From: an uncultured Lachnospiraceae bacterium
Lineage (GTDB): Bacteria > Bacillota > Clostridia > Lachnospirales > Lachnospiraceae
Direction of reading: 5' to 3'
DNA length: 64,000 nt
NCBI GenBank assembly: GCA_900544685.1
Contig: UQWA01000007.1
Span: 41,029-105,028, forward strand
Of this stretch, positions 31,107-40,140 are shown piece after piece. How positions within the stretch are numbered: position 1 is the first letter of the stretch; each line of letters starts with the position of its first letter. Below the pieces are notes generated by a model, which did no database searches, was not told the DNA's origin, and saw only the letters and a program-made list of their open reading frames with translations. A program made the position numbers and the translations under genes.

Positions 31107-31424
31107 ATGGCAAGTCAAGTAATGAGAATCACATTAAAAGCATATGATCACCAGCTGGTTGATGCATCTGCTAAGAAAATCATCGAAACTGTAAAAAAGA
31201 ATGGAGCTCAGGTAAGTGGACCGGTACCTCTTCCAACTAAGAAGGAAGTTGTTACAATTCTTCGTGCCGTACACAAATACAAAGATTCCAGAGAACAGTT
31301 CGAACAGAGAACTCATAAAAGACTGATCGATATCATTGCACCAACACAGAAGACAGTTGATGCACTGTCCAGACTGGAAATGCCAGCAGGTGTAAATATC
31401 GATATCAAAATGAAGAACAAATAA
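31107..31424 (+). CDS. rpsJ: 30S ribosomal protein S10
   Basis: 105 residues with RITLKAYDHQLVDASAKKI, the loop PLPTKKEVVTILRA and RTHKRLIDIIAPT. ATG 31107 follows AAAAGGAGGCGAC. It opens the ribosomal cluster. S10 sits in the small-subunit head and doubles as NusE in antitermination. The N-terminus has a four-residue extension (ASQV) before the usual start. Confidence 0.98.
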   Translation: MASQVMRITLKAYDHQLVDASAKKIIETVKKNGAQVSGPVPLPTKKEVVTILRAVHKYKDSREQFEQRTHKRLIDIIAPTQKTVDALSRLEMPAGVNIDIKMKNK

Positions 31425-31568
31425 GTTCTGATTCATGAGTAAATTATCCTACGGGTTGATATAGAAGCAACAGTGGCGAAAGCCAAAGTTCCACTTATAT
31501 TGACTGTTTGACTAGGATGATTGCACAACACAGTGTAATCCGCTGTAGAAAAACAGGAGGTAAGAAGA

Positions 31569-32204
31569 ATGAAGAAAGCGATTTTAGCAACAAAAGTCGG
31601 AATGACACAGATCTTCAACGAAGATGGAGTTTTAACTCCAGTAACCGTTCTTCAGGCTGGTCCTTGCGTGGTAACACAGATCAAGACAGTTGAGAATGAT
31701 GGTTACAGCGCAGTACAGGTTGGTTTTGCTGACAAGAGAGAAAATCTGGTTAACAAGCCAATGAAAGGTCAGTTTGACAAAGCAGGAGTTTCTTGCAAGA
31801 GATTTGTCAGAGAATTCAAGTTTGAGAATGCTGAGGAATATGCAGTAGCACAGGAAATCAAAGCTGATATCTTTGCAGCAGGTGATAAGATCGACGCTAC
31901 AGCAATTTCCAAAGGTAAAGGATTCCAGGGTGCGATCAAGAGATTTGGTCAGCACAGAGGACCTATGGCTCATGGTTCCAAGTTCCATCGTCATCAGGGT
32001 TCTAACGGTGCTTGTTCTGATCCAAGTAAGGTATTCAAAGGAAAAGGAATGCCAGGACATATGGGAAGCAAACGTGTTACAATCCAGAACCTGGAAGTAG
32101 TAAGAGTTGACGCAGAGAACAATCTGATTCTGGTTAAGGGAGCAGTTCCTGGACCAAAGAAATCTCTGGTTACGATCAAAGAAACAGTAAAATCTGGCAA
32201 ATAG
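31569..32204 (+). CDS. rplC: 50S ribosomal protein L3
   Basis: 211 residues: AILATKVGMTQIFNEDG at the N-terminus and the long extension HGSKFHRHQGSNGACSDPSKV that reaches the peptidyl transferase centre. AACAGGAGGTAAG precedes the ATG. The 144-nt gap after rpsJ contains an AGTGG/CCACT stem near 31470-31497, so some processing or regulation may occur there. Confidence 0.98.
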   Translation: MKKAILATKVGMTQIFNEDGVLTPVTVLQAGPCVVTQIKTVENDGYSAVQVGFADKRENLVNKPMKGQFDKAGVSCKRFVREFKFENAEEYAVAQEIKADIFAAGDKIDATAISKGKGFQGAIKRFGQHRGPMAHGSKFHRHQGSNGACSDPSKVFKGKGMPGHMGSKRVTIQNLEVVRVDAENNLILVKGAVPGPKKSLVTIKETVKSGK

Positions 32205-32231
32205 GTCTTGTAGGAAAGGAGGAACACACAG

Positions 32232-32852
32232 ATGGCAAACGTATCTGTTTACAATATGGAAGGCAAAGAAGTTGGCACAATGGAGCTTAACGATGCTGTG
32301 TTTGGTGTAGAAGTAAACGAACATCTGGTACACATGGCAGTGCTTCAGCAGCTGGCAAACAATCGTCAGGGAACACAGAAAGCAAAAACACGTTCTGAAG
32401 TTTCCGGAGGCGGAAGAAAACCTTGGAGACAGAAAGGAACCGGTCATGCAAGACAGGGTTCAACAAGAGCTCCACAGTGGACAGGCGGCGGAGTTGTATT
32501 CGCACCAGTTCCAAGAGACTACTCTTTCAAGATGAACAAGAAAGAAAAGAGAGCAGCTCTTAAATCTGTATTAACTGCAAAAGTTCAGGAAAACAAGGTA
32601 GTGATTCTTGATGAACTGAAACTGGATGAAGTTAAGACAAAAGCTATGGTAAATGTACTGAACAACGTAAAAGCTGAGAAAGCAATCGTTGTTCTGAAAG
32701 AGAATGATGAGAAGGTAATGCTTTCTGCAAGAAACATTGCTGACGTTCAGACATCTCTGGTAAATACCATCAATGTATACGACATTCTGAAACATAACAC
32801 ACTGGTTATGACAAAAGAAGCCGTTCAGGCAATCGAGGAGGTGTACGCATAA
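32232..32852 (+). CDS. rplD: 50S ribosomal protein L4
   Basis: 206 residues with the tunnel-loop motif GGGRKPWRQKGTGHARQGS and FAPVPRDYSFKMNKKEKRAAL. L4 lines the exit tunnel and is a classical S10-operon repressor in other bacteria. GGAGGAACAC precedes the start; its stop overlaps the rplW start by one base. Confidence 0.98.
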   Translation: MANVSVYNMEGKEVGTMELNDAVFGVEVNEHLVHMAVLQQLANNRQGTQKAKTRSEVSGGGRKPWRQKGTGHARQGSTRAPQWTGGGVVFAPVPRDYSFKMNKKEKRAALKSVLTAKVQENKVVILDELKLDEVKTKAMVNVLNNVKAEKAIVVLKENDEKVMLSARNIADVQTSLVNTINVYDILKHNTLVMTKEAVQAIEEVYA

Positions 32853-33151
32853 TGGCAGCAATTCAGTATTATGATGTAATCCTTAAACCAATCGTAACTG
32901 AAAAGAGTATGAATGCTATGGCAGAAAAGAAATACACTTTCCAGGTACACACTGAGGCTACAAAATCTCAGATCAAAGAAGCTGTTGAAAAAATGTTCGA
33001 AGGAACAAAAGTAAAACGTGTTAACACAATGAACCTGGACGGAAAGACCAGACGTCGTGGAATGACAGTTGGTAAAACAGCTAAGACAAAGAAAGCAATC
33101 GTTACTCTGACAGAAGACAGCAAAGAAATCGAGATCTTCCAGGGATTATAA
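32852..33151 (+). CDS. rplW: 50S ribosomal protein L23
   Basis: 99 residues, ILKPIVTEKSMNAMAEKKYTF at the N-terminus and RRRGMTVGKTAKTKKAIV later. It forms the docking site for SRP and trigger factor at the exit tunnel. The 108-nt gap before rplB contains two stems, CCGGC/GCCGG (33168-33196) and ATGCATC/GATGCAT (33213-33230). Confidence 0.98.
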   Translation: MAAIQYYDVILKPIVTEKSMNAMAEKKYTFQVHTEATKSQIKEAVEKMFEGTKVKRVNTMNLDGKTRRRGMTVGKTAKTKKAIVTLTEDSKEIEIFQGL

Positions 33152-33259
33152 GATTGACTGACGAGCTCCGGCAATTCTGAGAATGAAATAAGCCGGACGA
33201 TATATATGGTATATGCATCTGAGGATGCATGCGAAATATATTGAAAGGAGAAACAAAAA

Positions 33260-34105
33260 ATGGGAATTAAAACCTATAAACCATATACACCGTCAAGAAG
33301 AAATATGACGGGATCTGATTTCTCTGAAATTACAAAGACTACTCCGGAAAAGAGCCTTGTTGTATCTCTTAAGAAAAACTCCGGACGTAACAATCAGGGA
33401 AAAATTACTGTAAGACACCGCGGAGGCGGAAGCAGAAGAAAATACAGAATCATCGATTTTAAGAGAAATAAAAAAGATGGTATCCCAGCAATAGTAACCG
33501 GTATCGAATACGATCCAAACAGAACAGCTAATATTGCTCTGATTACTTATGCTGATGGCGAAAAAGCATACATCCTTGCACCACAGGGACTGAAAGACGG
33601 AATGAAGGTTATGAGCGGTGCTGAAGCAGAAGTAAAAATCGGTAACTGCCTGCCATTATCTCAGATCCCAGTTGGTACAATGGTTCACAATATTGAACTG
33701 TATCCAGGTAAAGGTGGACAGCTCGTTCGTGCCGCTGGTAACGGAGCACAGCTGATGGCTAAAGAAGGTAAATACGCAACACTTCGTCTCCCTTCAGGAG
33801 AAATGAGAATGGTTCCGATCATCTGCCGTGCAACAATCGGTGTTGTTGGAAATGGTGATCATAACCTGATTAATATTGGTAAAGCTGGTAGAAAACGTCA
33901 CATGGGTATTAGACCTACCGTTCGCGGATCTGTTATGAACCCGAATGACCATCCACACGGTGGTGGTGAAGGTAAGACCGGTATCGGTCGTCCAGGTCCA
34001 TGCACACCTTGGGGCAAACCTGCACTGGGTCTTAAGACCAGAAGCAAGAAGAAAGCTTCTAACAAACTCATCGTAAGAAGACGCGATGGTAAAGCAATCA
34101 ACTAA
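33260..34105 (+). CDS. rplB: 50S ribosomal protein L2
   Basis: 281 residues. The conserved C-terminal segment RPTVRGSVMNPNDHPHGGG holds the histidine implicated in peptidyl transfer. The N-terminus reads MGIKTYKPYTPSRRNMT. L2 bridges the subunits at helix 66 of 23S rRNA. ATG 33260 follows GAAAGGAG. Confidence 0.98.
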   Translation: MGIKTYKPYTPSRRNMTGSDFSEITKTTPEKSLVVSLKKNSGRNNQGKITVRHRGGGSRRKYRIIDFKRNKKDGIPAIVTGIEYDPNRTANIALITYADGEKAYILAPQGLKDGMKVMSGAEAEVKIGNCLPLSQIPVGTMVHNIELYPGKGGQLVRAAGNGAQLMAKEGKYATLRLPSGEMRMVPIICRATIGVVGNGDHNLINIGKAGRKRHMGIRPTVRGSVMNPNDHPHGGGEGKTGIGRPGPCTPWGKPALGLKTRSKKKASNKLIVRRRDGKAIN

Positions 34106-34144
34106 TAACAATATTAATCGAGAAATATAAGGAGGTTAGAACCT

Positions 34145-34420
34145 ATGGCTCGCTCACTTAAAAAAGGACCGTTTGCGGATGCAAGCTTACTGAAAAAAGT
34201 TGACGAAATGAACGCAGCAGGATCTAAACAGGTTATTAAAACCTGGTCCCGCCGTTCTACAATTTTCCCACAGATGGTTGGACATACAATTGCAGTTCAT
34301 GATGGAAGAAGACATGTGCCTGTATATGTAACAGAAGATATGGTTGGACACAAACTCGGAGAGTTCGTTGCAACAAGAACATACAGAGGACATGGTAAAG
34401 ACGAGAAGAAATCTCGTTAA
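34145..34420 (+). CDS. rpsS: 30S ribosomal protein S19
   Basis: 91 residues, starting MARSLKKGPFADASLLKKV and containing RRSTIFPQMVGHTIAVHDGR. It lies in the small-subunit head and contacts S13. AAGGAGGTT precedes the start. Confidence 0.98.
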   Translation: MARSLKKGPFADASLLKKVDEMNAAGSKQVIKTWSRRSTIFPQMVGHTIAVHDGRRHVPVYVTEDMVGHKLGEFVATRTYRGHGKDEKKSR

Positions 34421-34448
34421 GGATAATATTTGAAAGGAGGCTTCATCC

Positions 34449-34835
34449 ATGGCAAAAGGACATAGATCCCAAATCAAGAGAGAAAGAAATGCTCAGAAGG
34501 ACACAAGACCATCCGCAAAGTTATCTTATGCGAGAGTCTCTGTTCAGAAAGCATGCTTCGTTTTAGATGCTATTAGAGGCAAAGATGTGCAGACAGCACT
34601 TGGTATTGTAACTTACAACCCAAGATATGCTTCTACATTAATTAAAAAATTATTAGAGTCAGCAATCGCAAATGCTGAAAACAACAATGGAATGAGTGTA
34701 GAAAACCTTTACGTAGAAGAATGCTACGCAAATAAAGGACCTACAATGAAGAGAATCAGACCAAGAGCACAGGGTAGAGCTTATCGTATCGAAAAGAGAA
34801 TGAGCCACATCACAATCGTGCTGAATGAAAGATAG
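34449..34835 (+). CDS. rplV: 50S ribosomal protein L22
   Basis: 128 residues. LSYARVSVQKACFVLDAIRG and the hairpin end PTMKRIRPRAQGRAYRI, which lines the exit tunnel and is the macrolide-resistance hotspot, are both present and unaltered in layout. GAAAGGAGGCTTC precedes the start. Confidence 0.98.
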   Translation: MAKGHRSQIKRERNAQKDTRPSAKLSYARVSVQKACFVLDAIRGKDVQTALGIVTYNPRYASTLIKKLLESAIANAENNNGMSVENLYVEECYANKGPTMKRIRPRAQGRAYRIEKRMSHITIVLNER

Positions 34836-34845
34836 GAGGTAAAGC

Positions 34846-35502
34846 ATGGGACAGAAAGTTAATCCACACGGCATAAGAGTCGGTGTTATTAAAGACTGGG
34901 ACTCCAAGTGGTATGCTGATTCAGAATTTGCTGATTATCTGATCGAAGATAACAAGATCAGAACATACCTGAAAAAGAGATTATATAGCGCTGGTGTTGC
35001 AAAAATCGAAATCGAAAGAGCATCAGGAAGAGTAAAAGTGATCATCTATACAGCTAAACCGGGTGTCGTAATCGGTAAAGGCGGTTCAGAGATCGAAAAA
35101 GTAAAAGCTGAAGTTCAGAAGTTCGTAACTGGTAAACTTCTTGTTGATATCAAAGAAGTTAAGAGACCAGACAGAGATGCTCAGTTAGTAGCTGAAAATA
35201 TTGCTCAGCAGCTGGAAAACCGTGTTTCCTTCCGTCGTGCTATGAAATCCACAATGGGAAGAACCATGAAGACAGGTGCTAAGGGAATCAAGACAGCTGT
35301 TTCAGGACGTCTTGGCGGAGCAGATATGGCTCGTACAGAGTTCTACAGTGAAGGAACTATTCCACTTCAGACACTTCGTGCAGATATTGACTATGGATTC
35401 GCAGAAGCAGATACCACTTACGGCAAAATGGGCGTAAAGGTATGGATTTACAACGGCGAAATCCTTCCAACCAAAAACGTAAAGGAAGGGAGCGATAAAT
35501 AA
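34846..35502 (+). CDS. rpsC: 30S ribosomal protein S3
   Basis: 218 residues. MGQKVNPHGIRVGVIKDW at the start, the KH domain with VVIGKGGSEIEKVKAEV, and the mRNA-entry helicase face RRAMKSTMGRTMKTGAKGI. It starts 10 nt after rplV and its stop overlaps the rplP start. Confidence 0.98.
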   Translation: MGQKVNPHGIRVGVIKDWDSKWYADSEFADYLIEDNKIRTYLKKRLYSAGVAKIEIERASGRVKVIIYTAKPGVVIGKGGSEIEKVKAEVQKFVTGKLLVDIKEVKRPDRDAQLVAENIAQQLENRVSFRRAMKSTMGRTMKTGAKGIKTAVSGRLGGADMARTEFYSEGTIPLQTLRADIDYGFAEADTTYGKMGVKVWIYNGEILPTKNVKEGSDK

Positions 35503-35939
35503 TGTTAATGCCTAAGAGAGTAAAACGTCGTAAACAGTTCCGTGGAAGCATGGCTGGAAAGGCGTTAAGAGGAAATACAATTTCCAATGGTGAATATGGA
35601 CTTGTTGCAACTGAACCATGCTGGATTAAATCAAACCAGATCGAAGCTGCCCGTGTTGCTATGACTCGTTACATCAAACGTGGTGGTAAAGTTTGGATCA
35701 AGATTTTCCCAGACAAACCTGTAACAGCAAAACCAGCTGAAACCCGTATGGGTTCCGGTAAAGGAACTCTGGAGTACTGGGTAGCAGTAGTAAAACCGGG
35801 ACGTGTTATGTTTGAACTGGCAGGGGTTCCGGAAGAAGTAGCCCGTGAAGCGTTACGTCTTGCTATGCACAAATTACCGTGCAAATGCAAAATCGTATCT
35901 CGTGCAGATTTAGAAGGCGGTGATAACAGTGAAAATTAA
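35502..35939 (+). CDS. rplP: 50S ribosomal protein L16
   Basis: 145 residues, beginning MLMPKRVKRRKQFRGSMAGK, with WIKSNQIEAARVAMTRY and KPAETRMGSGKG. L16 organises the A-site region of the large subunit. Its coding end overlaps rpmC by 11 nt. Confidence 0.98.
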   Translation: MLMPKRVKRRKQFRGSMAGKALRGNTISNGEYGLVATEPCWIKSNQIEAARVAMTRYIKRGGKVWIKIFPDKPVTAKPAETRMGSGKGTLEYWVAVVKPGRVMFELAGVPEEVAREALRLAMHKLPCKCKIVSRADLEGGDNSEN

Positions 35940-36132
35940 TAAGTATGTAGAAGATTTAAAGAGCAAATCAGCTGCAGAATTAAACGAAGAATTAGTAGCT
36001 GCTAAAAAGGAACTTTTCAATTTAAGATTCCAGAATGCAACCAATCAGCTGGATAACACAAGCAGAATCAAAGAAGTTCGCAAGAACATCGCAAGAATTC
36101 AGACCGTTATCACTGAGAAAGCTAATGCGTAA
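35929..36132 (+). CDS. rpmC: 50S ribosomal protein L29
   Basis: 67 residues if started at GTG 35929, giving MKINKYVEDLKSKSAAELN. GAAGGCGGTGA is correctly spaced for this GTG, while the in-frame GTG at 35920 lies inside the ribosome site. LFNLRFQNATNQLDNTSRIKEVRKNIARI is the diagnostic two-helix body, located beside L23 at the tunnel exit. Confidence 0.95.
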   Translation: MKINKYVEDLKSKSAAELNEELVAAKKELFNLRFQNATNQLDNTSRIKEVRKNIARIQTVITEKANA

Positions 36133-36161
36133 GTGAATTACCACGAAAGGAGCAAATAGAC

Positions 36162-36416
36162 GTGGAAAGAAATCTTAGAAAAACCCGTGTTGGTAAAGTT
36201 GTCAGCAACAAGATGGACAAGACAATCGTTGTTGCAGTTGAGAACCATGTGAAACATCCTCTTTACAAGAAAGTCGTAAAGAGCACATATAAATTAAAAG
36301 CACACGATGAGAACAATGAATGTAACATCGGTGATACAGTAAAAGTAATGGAAACAAGACCTTTATCCAAAGATAAGAGATGGAGACTTGTGGAAATCAC
36401 TGAAAGAGTGAAATAG
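36162..36416 (+). CDS. rpsQ: 30S ribosomal protein S17
   Basis: 84 residues with a GTG start (36162) after GAAAGGAGCA. RKTRVGKVVSNKMDKTIVV and MVETRPLSKxKxW-like KVMETRPLSKDKRWRLVE identify it. It is a primary 16S rRNA binder in the body of the small subunit. Confidence 0.98.
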   Translation: MERNLRKTRVGKVVSNKMDKTIVVAVENHVKHPLYKKVVKSTYKLKAHDENNECNIGDTVKVMETRPLSKDKRWRLVEITERVK

Positions 36417-36433
36417 TATAGGAGGTAATCAGC

Positions 36434-36802
36434 ATGATACAGCAGGAGAGTAGACTGAAAGTTGCTGATAACACTGGAGCAAAAGAATTACTTTGCATCA
36501 GAGTTATGGGCGGATCTACCAGAAGATATGCAGCTATCGGTGATGTAATCGTTGCTACGGTTAAAGATGCAACACCAGGCGGCGTTGTTAAAAAAGGTGA
36601 TGTTGTAAAGGCTGTCGTAGTTCGTACAGTAAACAAAACCCGTCGTAAAGATGGTTCTTATATTAGATTTGATGAAAATGCTGCAGTCATCATCAAAGAT
36701 GACAAGAATCCAAGAGGAACTCGTATTTTTGGACCAGTAGCAAGAGAGCTTCGTGATAAACAGTTTATGAAAATTGTTTCACTGGCTCCGGAAGTATTAT
36801 AA
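36434..36802 (+). CDS. rplN: 50S ribosomal protein L14
   Basis: 122 residues: MIQQESRLKVADNTGAKEL, GDVIVATVKDATPGG and RGTRIFGPVARELRD. It forms an intersubunit bridge with helix 44 of 16S rRNA and receives RsfS. ATAGGAGGTAA precedes the start. Confidence 0.98.
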   Translation: MIQQESRLKVADNTGAKELLCIRVMGGSTRRYAAIGDVIVATVKDATPGGVVKKGDVVKAVVVRTVNKTRRKDGSYIRFDENAAVIIKDDKNPRGTRIFGPVARELRDKQFMKIVSLAPEVL

Positions 36803-36814
36803 GGAGGTACCCGA

Positions 36815-37129
36815 ATGTCAGCATTAAAAATCAAGACAGGTGATACAGTTAAAGTTATCGCTGGTAAAGATAAAGATAAAGAGGGCAAAGTCCTCAAAGT
36901 TGATGTAAAGAACCACAAAGTTCTTGTTGAAGGCATCAACATGGTAGTAAAACATGCAAAACCATCAGCGGCTAACCAGCAGGGTGGTATTGTGAACAAA
37001 GAAGCTTTCATTGACGCTTCTAACGTAATGCTTCTCCACAATGGAAAGGCAACAAGAGTTGGCTTCAAGATGGACGGAGACAAAAAAGTTCGTGTAGCAA
37101 AAGCTACAGGCGAAGTTATCGATAAATAA
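36815..37129 (+). CDS. rplX: 50S ribosomal protein L24
   Basis: 104 residues with a KOW core, KIKTGDTVKVIAGKDKDKEG, and VEGINMVVKHAKPSAANQQGG. It is an assembly initiator at the 5' end of 23S rRNA. AAGGAGGTACC precedes the start. Confidence 0.98.
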   Translation: MSALKIKTGDTVKVIAGKDKDKEGKVLKVDVKNHKVLVEGINMVVKHAKPSAANQQGGIVNKEAFIDASNVMLLHNGKATRVGFKMDGDKKVRVAKATGEVIDK

Positions 37130-37153
37130 TCGTAAGAGAGGAGGCACTAGAAG

Positions 37154-37693
37154 TTGAGTAGACTGAAAGAACAGTATCAGAACGAGATCGTAGATGCTAT
37201 GATCAAAAAGTTTGGATATAAGAATATTATGGAAGTTCCGAAGCTGGACAAAGTTGTAGTAAACATGGGCGTTGGCGAAGCAAAAGAAAACGCTAAGTTA
37301 CTGGAATCAGCTGTTAAGGATATGGAAACTATTACAGGCCAGAAAGCAGTTCTGACCAGAGCAAAGAATTCTGTTGCTAACTTCAAGATCAGAGAAGGTA
37401 TGGCAATCGGATGTAAAGTTACACTTCGTGGAGAAAAAATGTATGAATTCGTTGACCGTCTGGTTAACCTTGCATTACCTCGAGTACGTGACTTTAGAGG
37501 TGTTAACCCGAATGCGTTTGATGGAAGAGGTAACTACGCTCTTGGTATCAAAGAACAGTTAATTTTCCCTGAAATCGAATATGATAAGGTTGACAAGGTA
37601 AGAGGTATGGACGTTATCTTTGTTACAACAGCAAAGACTGACGAAGAAGCACGTGAACTTTTAACACAGTTCAATATGCCATTCTCTAAATAA
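37154..37693 (+). CDS. rplE: 50S ribosomal protein L5
   Basis: 179 residues from a TTG start (37154) after GAGAGGAGGCA. VPKLDKVVVNMGVGEAKEN, KIREGMAIGCKVTLRG and GRGNYALGIKEQLIFPEI are conserved. L5 carries 5S rRNA to the large subunit and touches the P-site tRNA. The TTG start is the only weak start codon in this part of the cluster. Confidence 0.98.
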   Translation: MSRLKEQYQNEIVDAMIKKFGYKNIMEVPKLDKVVVNMGVGEAKENAKLLESAVKDMETITGQKAVLTRAKNSVANFKIREGMAIGCKVTLRGEKMYEFVDRLVNLALPRVRDFRGVNPNAFDGRGNYALGIKEQLIFPEIEYDKVDKVRGMDVIFVTTAKTDEEARELLTQFNMPFSK

Positions 37694-37738
37694 GCGAATT
37701 GTTAACAGTCAATGTGATTGAATATAGGAGGAAATTTC

Positions 37739-37924
37739 ATGGCTAAGACAGCAATGAAGATTAAACAGCAGCGTCCACAGAAATTCTCCACAAGAGAATA
37801 TAACCGCTGCAGAATTTGTGGTCGTCCACATGCATATTTGAGAAAATACGGAATCTGCAGAATCTGCTTCCGTGAACTGGCTTACAAAGGTGAAATTCCG
37901 GGAGTTAAGAAAGCTTCCTGGTAA
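37739..37924 (+). CDS. rpsN: 30S ribosomal protein S14, zinc type
   Basis: 61 residues from ATG 37739 (AGGAGG upstream; an in-frame ATG at 37718 is rejected). The short form with the zinc ligands in NRCRICGRPHAYLRKYGICRICFREL (C-x2-C ... C-x2-C) distinguishes it from the longer zinc-independent paralogue. It binds in the small-subunit head. Confidence 0.98.
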   Translation: MAKTAMKIKQQRPQKFSTREYNRCRICGRPHAYLRKYGICRICFRELAYKGEIPGVKKASW

Positions 37925-37980
37925 GCCGATACAACTTGATTGATCAGCAATGATCTGAGAATATAAGGAGGAAAATCCAG

Positions 37981-38382
37981 ATGACAATGAGTGATCCTAT
38001 TGCAGATATGCTTACAAGAATCCGTAATGCAAATACTGCAAAACACGATACAGTAGATGTTCCATCATCCAAAATGAAACTTGCTATTGCAAACATTCTG
38101 GTAGATGAAGGTTATATTGCAAAATATGACATCGTTGAAGAAGGCGGTTTCCCAGTTATCCGCATCACACTGAAATACGGTGCTGATAAAAATGAGAGAG
38201 TCATTACAGGTATTAAGAGAATTTCTAAACCAGGTCTTCGTGTACACGCAGGCAAAGAAGATATTCCAAGAGTTCTTGGTGGTCTTGGTGTAGCTATTCT
38301 TTCTACAAACAAAGGTGTTATTACTGACAGAGAAGCTCGTAAGCTTGGAGTTGGTGGAGAAGTTCTGGCATTTGTTTGGTAG
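37981..38382 (+). CDS. rpsH: 30S ribosomal protein S8
   Basis: 133 residues: MSDPIADMLTRIRNAN, RISKPGLRVHAGKEDIP and the C-terminal GVGGEVLAFVW. In other bacteria S8 is the spc-operon repressor. ATG 37981 follows AAGGAGGAAAA; ATG 37987 is a close alternative. Confidence 0.98.
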   Translation: MTMSDPIADMLTRIRNANTAKHDTVDVPSSKMKLAIANILVDEGYIAKYDIVEEGGFPVIRITLKYGADKNERVITGIKRISKPGLRVHAGKEDIPRVLGGLGVAILSTNKGVITDREARKLGVGGEVLAFVW

Positions 38383-38458
38383 GATACCCCGTAAAAGTTA
38401 CTGAAAACAGAGAGAGCGTAAGTCTCTCTCCGAAAATCTAAGTAAGGAGGACATTTGA

Positions 38459-38998
38459 ATGTCACGTATAGGAAGACTGCCTGTAGCAATTCCTGCAGGC
38501 GTTACCGTTGAAGTTGCAGAAGGCAACAAAGTTACAGTTAAAGGCAGCAAGGGAACTCTGGTAAGAGTACTGCCTGCTGAAATGGATATCAAAGTAGAAG
38601 ATGGTCATGTAGTAGTAAGCAGACCAAATGATCTGAAGAAAATGAAATCTCTGCACGGTCTGACAAGAACACTGATCCATAATATGGTAGTTGGTGTAAG
38701 CGAAGGATACGAAAAGAAGCTGGAAGTTAACGGTGTAGGTTACAAAGCAGCTAAGCAGGGTAAGAAACTGGTATTATCTCTCGGATATTCTCATCCGGTA
38801 GAGATGATCGATCCAGAAGGCCTGGAAGCAGTTGTAGACGGAAACGTAATCACTGTTAAGGGTATTGATAAAGAAAAAGTTGGCCAGTACGCAGCTGAAA
38901 TCAGAGAAAAGAGAGCTCCGGAACCATACAAAGGTAAAGGTATTAAGTATGCTGATGAAGTTATCAGACGTAAAGTTGGTAAGACTGGTAAGAAATAA
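38459..38998 (+). CDS. rplF: 50S ribosomal protein L6
   Basis: 179 residues, MSRIGRLPVAIPAGVTVEV, two related beta domains, and the conserved RAPEPYKGKGIKYADEVIRRKVGK. It lies near the sarcin-ricin loop and the factor-binding site. The 76-nt gap from rpsH includes a GAGAGA/TCTCTC hairpin at about 38411-38429. Confidence 0.98.
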   Translation: MSRIGRLPVAIPAGVTVEVAEGNKVTVKGSKGTLVRVLPAEMDIKVEDGHVVVSRPNDLKKMKSLHGLTRTLIHNMVVGVSEGYEKKLEVNGVGYKAAKQGKKLVLSLGYSHPVEMIDPEGLEAVVDGNVITVKGIDKEKVGQYAAEIREKRAPEPYKGKGIKYADEVIRRKVGKTGKK

Positions 38999-39015
38999 GT
39001 AAGGAGAGTGTGAAA

Positions 39016-39384
39016 ATGGTTAGTAAAGAATCTAGAACAGAAGTTCGTGTAAAGAAACACAGAAGACTTCGTAATCGTTTTGCAGGTACTGCACAGAGAC
39101 CTCGTCTTGCAGTATTCAGAAGCAATAATCATATGTATGCTCAAATTATTGACGATTCAGTCGGAAATACTCTGGTTTCTGCAAGTACACTTCAGAAAGA
39201 AGTAAAAGCAGAAGTTGAGAAGACTAATAACGTTGATGCAGCAGCATACCTTGGAAAAGTAATCGCAGAGAAAGCTCTGGAAAAGGGTATTAAAGAAGTT
39301 GTTTTTGACAGAGGCGGCTTTATTTATCAGGGTAAAATCAAGGCATTAGCAGATGCAGCTAGAGAAGCTGGTCTGGAGTTTTAG
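39016..39384 (+). CDS. rplR: 50S ribosomal protein L18
   Basis: 122 residues from ATG 39016; GTG 39010 is in frame but only 3 nt after AAGGAG. RRLRNRFAGTAQRPRLAVFRSN and the C-terminal FDRGGFIYQGKIKALADAARE are typical. L18 binds 5S rRNA with L5. Confidence 0.97.
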   Translation: MVSKESRTEVRVKKHRRLRNRFAGTAQRPRLAVFRSNNHMYAQIIDDSVGNTLVSASTLQKEVKAEVEKTNNVDAAAYLGKVIAEKALEKGIKEVVFDRGGFIYQGKIKALADAAREAGLEF

Positions 39385-39395
39385 GAGGTAGACAC

Positions 39396-39905
39396 ATGAA
39401 ACGTGAAATTATTGATGCTAATCAGTTAGAATTAACAGAAAAAGTAGTGTCAATTAAGCGTGTTACCAAAGTTGTAAAAGGTGGTCGTAATATGCGTTTT
39501 ACAGCCCTGGTAGTTGTTGGTGACGGCAACGGACACGTTGGTGCCGGACTTGGAAAGGCTGCTGAAATTCCAGAAGCTATCCGTAAAGGTAAAGAAGACG
39601 CTACAAAGAAACTTATCACTGTTGCATTAGATGAAAATGCAAGTATTCCACACAACTTTGACGGTAAATTCGGAGGATCACAGATCGTTCTGAAGAGAGC
39701 TCCGGAAGGTACCGGTATCATTGCTGGTGGTCCTGCACGTAACGTACTGGAACTTGCTGGAATTCGCAACATCCGTACAAAATGTCTGGGATCCAGAAAT
39801 AAACAGAACGTTGTACTTGCTACACTGGAAGGACTGAAACAGCTGAAGTCCCCTGAAGAAGTTGCAAGACTTCGTGGAAAATCTGTTGAAGAAGTTCGTG
39901 CGTAA
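39396..39905 (+). CDS. rpsE: 30S ribosomal protein S5
   Basis: 169 residues. The spectinomycin-loop region VTKVVKGGRNMRFTALVVV and VGAGLGKAAEIPEAIRKGKEDA are present, as is PEGTGIIAGGPARNVLELAG. It controls mRNA entry and decoding accuracy. GGAGGTAG precedes the start 11 nt after rplR. Confidence 0.98.
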   Translation: MKREIIDANQLELTEKVVSIKRVTKVVKGGRNMRFTALVVVGDGNGHVGAGLGKAAEIPEAIRKGKEDATKKLITVALDENASIPHNFDGKFGGSQIVLKRAPEGTGIIAGGPARNVLELAGIRNIRTKCLGSRNKQNVVLATLEGLKQLKSPEEVARLRGKSVEEVRA

Positions 39906-39924
39906 TTTGCACAGGAGGTAAAAA

Positions 39925-40107
39925 ATGGCAGATAAAGTAAAAGTAACACTTGTTAAATCCCCAATCGGAGCTATTCCAAAGCATCGTGCTACTGTTGCAG
40001 CACTGGGACTGAAGAAACTGAACAAATCTGTTGAGCTTCCAAACAATGATGCAACAATGGGAATGGTAAAACAGGTTCAGCATTTAGTAAAAGTAGAAGA
40101 AGTTTAA
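39925..40107 (+). CDS. rpmD: 50S ribosomal protein L30
   Basis: 60 residues, KVKVTLVKSPIGAIPKHRATVAAL and a C-terminal MGMVKQVQHLVKVEE. It is a small large-subunit protein near helix 38. CAGGAGGTAAAA precedes the start. Confidence 0.98.
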   Translation: MADKVKVTLVKSPIGAIPKHRATVAALGLKKLNKSVELPNNDATMGMVKQVQHLVKVEEV

Positions 40108-40140
40108 TTTATATTGAGATTAGAATAAGGAGGTGCCATG